From assembly GCA_963676905.2 (NCBI GenBank), contig CAXXVE010000001.1, forward strand, positions 3,844,001 through 3,908,000: a DNA stretch of 64,000 bases. Reading direction: 5' to 3'. The notes beneath the pieces were generated by a model that was not told where the DNA came from, did no database searches, and saw nothing but the letters and a program-made list of their open reading frames with translations. A program made the position numbers and the translations under genes. Positions 58,604 to 64,000 of this stretch are shown here, one piece after another; position 1 is the first letter of the stretch, and each line of letters begins with the position of its first letter. The DNA is from Oceanispirochaeta sp963676905. Its GTDB lineage: Bacteria > Spirochaetota > Spirochaetia > DSM-2461.

Positions 58604-59836
58604 TCAGGGACGGGAGAGATACTCCCTGATCTGGCCTGCCATCTCCGCCCTCTCCTTCTGCCTAAGAAAAACGGCCCGACCCAGGTCCGGAACCGGACCG
58701 CCTGAAGATGCGGCGGCATAGTAGCGGGCATCATCAGCCTGTATGTCAAAGGCGGCCCCCTTCAGAGCCGCCGGCCCCAGCCGGGTCGCAGCAGAGAGAT
58801 TCTCCTGCCCTATTTCTGAGGAAAAGAGATCAAGAAGAGGGCGGGTCAGATCTGTCTCATCGAAACAGAGAACGGAAACAGCCGGTTCAACTGTGGCTTC
58901 TTTCACTCCCTTCTGCGGGGGAAAGGGGGCAGCCTGAAAGTACTTGATTGTAAGGAAGGGCTTTCTGCGGTGTTCTTCAAGAGACATAAACACGGCAGCG
59001 GCATGGTTGTCCTCCATAAAGACCGTAACAAGGCGCTCATCTGCTTCATACCACTCCGGCAGAAGCAGCCCCTCTCTCTGCCATCCCTTAATAAGGTCCA
59101 GAATAGATCCGAATGTAGTTTCTTCGGGAGCCTTTCCCCTGATAGGGATTTCAAGAGAGTGATCAAAGTCATTCTGATTCCGCATATCATCTATCAGCTG
59201 AAGGTACCCCTCGGCACCCCCCACTGATTCCGCCAGCAGGCTTATCATCAGAAAGAGGTTCTGATCATCCGCCCCGGCAGCGATCATGGGAGACTCTGCC
59301 CACTCACGGCTTGCACGGGCAAAACCTTCAAGATCACCAAGGGTACGGGGCCGGGAGAGCCCGGTTCTGCGCAGAAATACTTCAAAATAGGCGGCTTCAT
59401 AGTGATTCAGAAGGACCGGCATGACCCTGAACTCCCTGCCCTCTTCCTCTTCCCTCTGGCGTCCGTCAGGGATGAATGAAAAATTGGGAGATATCTGAAT
59501 GGAGCGGGGATATCTGGCTCTGATTTCTCCGGGAAGAGGCAGAGCGTTCAGAGCCAGTTTATCTGTCAGATATCCATTCCAGCTTACAAGGAGGTCCACC
59601 TTACGCCTGATTTCAGGAGAAAAGGCTTCCTCATCGGACAGTTCAATCCAGCGGATATCGGAAAAAGCCTCACTGTCTGCTGTCAGATTTCTGAAGGCAT
59701 CCTGATACTCAGGATCAATGCCGAAAAAACCGACGGTAGTCCTCTTCCCGATGGTCTGGGTGTAGAGAACTGCCCCCAGGCCGATTAAAAGCATCACAGC
59801 CCCGAAGACGGAAAACAAAATTCTCTTTTTATTCAT
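58604..59836 (-). CDS. Solute-binding-protein-like membrane-anchored protein
   Basis: From ATG 59836 (GGGAG upstream) the product has 410 residues with one N-terminal hydrophobic segment (about 6-26) and no lipobox. The remainder resembles family-1 extracellular solute-binding proteins in outline ('VDLLVSWNGYLTDKLALNAL', 'LNHYEAAYFEVFLRRTGLSR', 'LLPEWYEADERLVTVFMEDN'). No transporter permease is adjacent. It follows the giant exported protein gene by 42 bp and is probably co-transcribed with it, so it may serve in an envelope process rather than uptake. Confidence 0.6.
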   Translation of the reverse strand: MNKKRILFSVFGAVMLLIGLGAVLYTQTIGKRTTVGFFGIDPEYQDAFRNLTADSEAFSDIRWIELSDEEAFSPEIRRKVDLLVSWNGYLTDKLALNALPLPGEIRARYPRSIQISPNFSFIPDGRQREEEEGREFRVMPVLLNHYEAAYFEVFLRRTGLSRPRTLGDLEGFARASREWAESPMIAAGADDQNLFLMISLLAESVGGAEGYLQLIDDMRNQNDFDHSLEIPIRGKAPEETTFGSILDLIKGWQREGLLLPEWYEADERLVTVFMEDNHAAAVFMSLEEHRRKPFLTIKYFQAAPFPPQKGVKEATVEPAVSVLCFDETDLTRPLLDLFSSEIGQENLSAATRLGPAALKGAAFDIQADDARYYAAASSGGPVPDLGRAVFLRQKERAEMAGQIREYLSRP

Positions 59837-59878
59837 CAATGGTTCTCCCGGTATAACCGCCGTACTGCCATAATTATC

Positions 59879-62800
59879 CTACTTCTTCTGGGCTGTTTCA
59901 ACATAGCCGTTGGAGCCGCTTCTGATGGCATATCCCAGAACGGGGTTAACAGTTCCGTTACCGTAAACAGTGTCCCTGGATGTTGCCGTATATGATGCTC
60001 CCCAATGCTCGGATAGTTTGGTTCCTGTGGTACTTGCCTCAAGAGCCCATGTACCGGCATCCTTCCACACACCGATATTGATTTTGTTGTTTCCAAGGCT
60101 GCCCATTGTCAAAACACTGTCTGTGGGCAGGACTGTAATTTCCCATTTACCTGTATAAGCTTCATCTACAGAACCCGCAGGGGCATCTGAGGTTGTATCA
60201 ACCTTATAGGCATACTTGGGTTTGATGGTGCTCGTTGCATAGTAGCCGATATAAGGAATCCACTGTCCGCCAGACAGGGCCACATCTAGTGTGATATTGG
60301 AACCTACAACTCCGTATCCGTCTACTACACTGGTCTCGGCTGCGGGATCATCATAGGCATTGAAATGAGCATACACAAGATCAAGATTCACAGGATCATA
60401 GGCAGCGATATGGAGACCACCTGACTTGTCGGCAATGATCTGAGCGTATTCACCAGCATTAGCCATATCCGAACCGGCATCAAAAACCCGGATCGGTTCA
60501 GACCAGCCTGTGCCGGTGGTATCACCGTCCCGATCATCAGCGGGAGAGTCGTTATAACTGTACCAGAGGCAGCGGTTTACAGGATCGTACCATACGGCTG
60601 CAACTACATCATCAAAGGTATTGTTTTCATCTGAAACAACGGCAATGGAGACATATTCTCCTGCAATGTTTCCTGTATTACTGCCGGCAATCATGCTCAC
60701 ATAATCGGTGTAATATCCGCTGGGGTATCCCGCGGTTTCTGAATCCACAAAACTGCCGAAGTTGGTTCTATTATTTGTGCTTCTAGTGGAACCGGCTTTA
60801 AACCGTATTTCTTCATTTATATCATCATAATAAGCGAGGTAGACATAGGTCCTATCGCCATGGACAGAAGTTGCCAGACTGGGAGACTTGATCCTCTGTT
60901 TATTGAAATTGATGATGCCGGAATTAACCTGTCCGATGGATTCCAGCCTTAAGGAGTTGTCATTATCATAAGATCCGCTCTGACTTCTGTTGGAGAGTCC
61001 CCATCTGCTTGTCATAAACTGAAACTTGTCAGCCGAACCGCTGTTGATATCTCCTCCGGCTGCCACTCCATAAGAATAACCCAGCTTATCATAGGCAAAT
61101 CCTGTTGAAGTGAAGAAGTCGTAGCTTCCCATCCAGTACTGGGCGGAATAATTGGAATCACCCATACTGAAATAGAGGGGTCCATTTACAAAGGCAAAAC
61201 CGATCATTCCCTCTACAGGGTTGATCTTCATAACAGGCTGTTCAATCATTCCGCTTATGGGTGCGGCAGCCTGGCTGTCCATCTCCCAGATATCCAGATA
61301 GACATCATCAGTCAGAAGTTCATTGTTGTCACCGTTGGGCTGCTTGTTATACTCTGCGTCATTGCTGTTGCTGTTATTCAGTGTAGAGACACCGTTGACT
61401 GTCAGAGAGAGAGCACCAGATTGAGTGATTCCAGCCACATTGATGGTGGCTTTATCAAAGACGCCGTCTTTTTCAACTGTCACACCATCTGCACCGGTCA
61501 GGTTGTAGCCGTATACATAGATGATTTCATCCGTTTTCACAGGATAGTGCCCGAGGGCCGTTCTGTTATAGACGGACCAGTTGTTGGACTTCAACTTGGA
61601 CAGGGCTGTTTCAACCTTGACGATATAGGGAACGACATCCATGGTTTCAGCGGTACTGCCGGAGTTCGGCTCATAGCTGAGAGTGCCGCTGTATACCGGC
61701 TTGCCCCTGTCTGCTGCGCTGACAGTCACATCAAGGCCATTTACGGCTGTGTCGGCGATTGTACTTGTATCCCATTCCATAGACCAGCTGACATCATGGC
61801 CGCTGTTATCCAGCGAGACTGTTTCGGCGCTGAAAACCACACCGGCAGGCAGGGATGCGGATGTAAAGCTGCTGCTGTCGTAGCTGGCAGCCAGAACTGT
61901 GGTACCACCGTTCCAGCCGGGAATATTCAGATAAATATTCTCAACCAGTTTGTTATCATGTACTGTACCGGTCATTTTTACTGTACCCGATACAGCATGA
62001 GCAGCTCTGCCCCCTGAACCTGTGAGTTCTATATGTCCCTCAAGGCCTGCTGTGGAGCTGTCGCTTTCATTGTTCCAGAAGAAGGGATCAATGCTGACCT
62101 GCGGAGGAGTTACATCCCTCAGGGCCACATCCATCACCATGGAAAGTGAAGCACTCTGGCTGTTCACGCCCACTTCAGACTCATCGGTGCTGTCCCAGAA
62201 GGTAAAGCTGAAGGTCTGATTGGCGGCATCGACGATTTCACTGCCCGTGTCTCCGGGAGAGAGGAAATCCTCAAGGGTCAGCTCAATTGCGGCGGTATCA
62301 AGGATCTCTTCATTGGCTCCGCTGCCGGAGTAGTCTGTTCCGGCGGCCCATGGTGTATCAGTATCCACATCAACTGCATAGTAGGGAACAGTCTCACCGG
62401 ACCTTGTTACATTGTATCCATAATAGAGATTGCCGTTTCCTCCCACAATTTCAGGAATAATGGCAACATTACCCTTAATAGCCATAAGGGAATCACCCAC
62501 AGCGCCCATTGCATAGCTGTCTGTCAGCCGGGTTGAGTCATATTCAATGCCTGCATCTGCGGAGTCAAACATATCGGAGTGATCTACACCGAAGAGATCT
62601 CCCGTAAGTTCATCGGTTTCTACAGTACCGCTGCCGTCATCATCGCTGCCGTACCAGACAGCAGCCAGACGGGGCGCATTATTGGCGACCCTTGTATTGC
62701 TTTTATAGCTGTACACATCAACTTCAGAGGCATCATCCCCTGTATAACTTCCCTGAACGACACTGCCCACAATTCCGATAGAGTAGTTGCCGGCTTCATC

Positions 62801-64000
62801 AAAAGCGACATAGTGTATTTCGATGGGACCGTCGGGGATGTTCCGGGAGTTGATATTGGCTTCCCAGATGGCTGTTCCCCCCTGAACGGAGACGCTCTCA
62901 ACCATGCTGTCACTGTCATCGTTGATAACATTGGTATAGTAACCGTTTGCTCCCATTACTGTTCCGTTGGATTCGGTCAGTTCATGATCCACAACCTGAG
63001 CCACAGCAAAGTATGCCGTATCCTCTCCAATAGCCGGAGATCCGTCAATGATGACGGTGGCCCCGCTGACAGAGGTGATTGTATAGATTGCCCCGCCGAT
63101 CTTGACAAGCCCGCCGGGATGGATATTGGGGTTAACCGAATTAAGAGTCAGAACCTTCAGGTTTTCCTCACGGCCGATTCCCGTTTCTGTCATCCAGTAC
63201 AAACCTGAATCATACTGCAGAGACTCATAGGCCAGTTTGTTGGACAGATCGTCTTTGAGGTACCAGGTGTCGTAGACGGCTCTCGTGTCTGTTCCCCTTC
63301 TGAGGAAGTAGAAGGCTACTCTGGCAAAACCGCTCTGGCTTGCAGTGGAACTGCTGTTCTCAAAGACTCTGGAGCCCAGTGTATAGAATCCGTTGCTCTG
63401 GACCACCCTTTCATCAATATCAAAGTTCCCGTCCGTATCGGCCAGAAGCTCAGGAGCCTTATTGTCGAAATTCAGGCTGATATCTTTATCGATGCGTCTC
63501 TTGTTGCCGTCATCGTTGTCAACGGCGGAAAGGACATAGGAGAGGGTACCGAAGGTGTCGGCATCCGAACCGATAAGGGCTTTGATGCGGTACCCGTAAG
63601 TTCCGGTCCAGGTTCCGTCATTGGCTACGGCTGTGGTCTGAAAATCGCTGCTGCCTGACATGGAGATGCTGCTGATTCCGCTCTCATCTTCCACGCTTCC
63701 CACAAGCCACCACTGGCCTTTGAGCCACATACCGTCGGAGTACTCTTTGGATGCAACGATATCACCGGTTCCGGCAGCATTGTTGCTGTACTGATAGAGG
63801 TAGAGGGGCTCGCTGGAACCGATCCGGGGAGCGGCAGAGTCGATAGTAACGATGCAGTCTTCTGATGTATCCAGAGAACTGATATTGCCGTCTATATCTA
63901 TGGCATAGATACGGAGTGCAATTTGATTGTTCTCTCCATCCGTACCGTTAAACTCTCCGTCTTCATTGAGGGTATAGCTCCAGGAGATGCTGTCCCCTAC
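59879..64000 (-). CDS. Very large exported/surface protein (partial, N-terminus beyond window)
   Basis: The minus-strand frame is open from the right edge (64000) to a TAG at 59879, at least 1373 codons; the ATG at 63730 is internal. The sequence is Asp/Gly/Ser/Thr-rich and almost without Lys clusters or membrane helices. Recurrent blocks such as 'IDSAAPRIG', 'DNKAPELLADTDGN' and 'DVTPPQVSIDPFFW' look like Ig-/cadherin-like repeats. The last 450 residues read like a beta-propeller ('AVWYDPVNRCLWYSYND', 'HIAAYDPVNLDLVYAHFNAY'). A surface or outer-membrane-associated spirochaetal protein is likely; ligand unknown. Confidence 0.75.
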   Translation of the reverse strand, partial: VGDSISWSYTLNEDGEFNGTDGENNQIALRIYAIDIDGNISSLDTSEDCIVTIDSAAPRIGSSEPLYLYQYSNNAAGTGDIVASKEYSDGMWLKGQWWLVGSVEDESGISSISMSGSSDFQTTAVANDGTWTGTYGYRIKALIGSDADTFGTLSYVLSAVDNDDGNKRRIDKDISLNFDNKAPELLADTDGNFDIDERVVQSNGFYTLGSRVFENSSSTASQSGFARVAFYFLRRGTDTRAVYDTWYLKDDLSNKLAYESLQYDSGLYWMTETGIGREENLKVLTLNSVNPNIHPGGLVKIGGAIYTITSVSGATVIIDGSPAIGEDTAYFAVAQVVDHELTESNGTVMGANGYYTNVINDDSDSMVESVSVQGGTAIWEANINSRNIPDGPIEIHYVAFDEAGNYSIGIVGSVVQGSYTGDDASEVDVYSYKSNTRVANNAPRLAAVWYGSDDDGSGTVETDELTGDLFGVDHSDMFDSADAGIEYDSTRLTDSYAMGAVGDSLMAIKGNVAIIPEIVGGNGNLYYGYNVTRSGETVPYYAVDVDTDTPWAAGTDYSGSGANEEILDTAAIELTLEDFLSPGDTGSEIVDAANQTFSFTFWDSTDESEVGVNSQSASLSMVMDVALRDVTPPQVSIDPFFWNNESDSSTAGLEGHIELTGSGGRAAHAVSGTVKMTGTVHDNKLVENIYLNIPGWNGGTTVLAASYDSSSFTSASLPAGVVFSAETVSLDNSGHDVSWSMEWDTSTIADTAVNGLDVTVSAADRGKPVYSGTLSYEPNSGSTAETMDVVPYIVKVETALSKLKSNNWSVYNRTALGHYPVKTDEIIYVYGYNLTGADGVTVEKDGVFDKATINVAGITQSGALSLTVNGVSTLNNSNSNDAEYNKQPNGDNNELLTDDVYLDIWEMDSQAAAPISGMIEQPVMKINPVEGMIGFAFVNGPLYFSMGDSNYSAQYWMGSYDFFTSTGFAYDKLGYSYGVAAGGDINSGSADKFQFMTSRWGLSNRSQSGSYDNDNSLRLESIGQVNSGIINFNKQRIKSPSLATSVHGDRTYVYLAYYDDINEEIRFKAGSTRSTNNRTNFGSFVDSETAGYPSGYYTDYVSMIAGSNTGNIAGEYVSIAVVSDENNTFDDVVAAVWYDPVNRCLWYSYNDSPADDRDGDTTGTGWSEPIRVFDAGSDMANAGEYAQIIADKSGGLHIAAYDPVNLDLVYAHFNAYDDPAAETSVVDGYGVVGSNITLDVALSGGQWIPYIGYYATSTIKPKYAYKVDTTSDAPAGSVDEAYTGKWEITVLPTDSVLTMGSLGNNKINIGVWKDAGTWALEASTTGTKLSEHWGASYTATSRDTVYGNGTVNPVLGYAIRSGSNGYVETAQKK

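Noticed and set aside
63730..63730. ATG at 63730 as the true start of the giant protein
   Set aside because: The frame stays open, with similar composition and repeat-type sequence, all the way to the window edge, so this methionine is internal.
1..64000. CRISPR arrays, tRNA or rRNA genes
   Set aside because: No regularly spaced repeats with unique spacers, no cloverleaf-like sequences and no rRNA signatures were noticed on either strand.

Overview
The window looks like a chromosome segment of an anaerobic, free-living spirochaete (Spirochaetales). This is inferred from the style of the exported solute-binding proteins, a very large exported repeat-type protein, a lone [FeFe]-hydrogenase maturase gene (hydG), and a phage lysis-region protein resembling a family I know from Borrelia plasmids (DUF261). 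No rRNA or tRNA was recognised, so the assignment stays inferential.

Host left arm (1-17224). A sugar ABC substrate-binding protein gene (cut by the left edge) diverges from an MFS permease. An EamA exporter, a cyclophilin-like protein, hydG, a YheT-like hydrolase and an HD phosphohydrolase follow. A long leftward cluster then carries an Opp-type ABC transporter (binding protein, two permeases, two ATPases), a GH3 beta-glycosidase, a second MFS permease and a cytoplasmic beta-propeller. Together these look like oligosaccharide uptake and hydrolysis under a TetR regulator (51184-51831).

Prophage (17225-50285, 33,061 bp). A Mu-like transposable prophage sits inside the Opp binding-protein gene. 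It has TGTAG...CTACA termini, a 6-bp target duplication (ATATAC) and symmetric transposase-type sites at both ends. The gene order is permuted relative to Mu. The repressor and early control region lie in the middle. The lysis, terminase, portal and MuF block runs leftward from the right end, while the transposase A/B, GemA, Mor, protease, capsid and tail block runs leftward to the left end. The two late blocks are preceded by an identical 38-bp sequence with a perfect dyad, most simply read as the Mor-type late promoter used twice. Between repressor and MuF, a rightward AT-richer cargo operon encodes an exported protein, a KTSC protein and a three-gene set (membrane / soluble / four-helix membrane) of unknown function. 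The MuF protein carries a C-terminal HExxH metallopeptidase-like domain followed by a small acidic ORF, an arrangement like MuF polymorphic toxin and immunity pairs. A C_CCC_CCG slippery site predicts a -1 frameshift in the tail assembly chaperone, and a strong internal start predicts a nested scaffold gene.

Host right arm (50286-64000). The 5' part of the binding-protein gene has a sigma-70-like promoter overlapped by three tandem 14-bp repeats, also found in the promoter of the adjacent tetR. Beyond lie an MFS permease, an ECF sigma / membrane protein / MotA-like operon, an MTA/SAH deaminase-type amidohydrolase, an alpha/beta hydrolase, a PfkB sugar kinase, a solute-binding-like protein, and a giant exported protein cut by the right edge.
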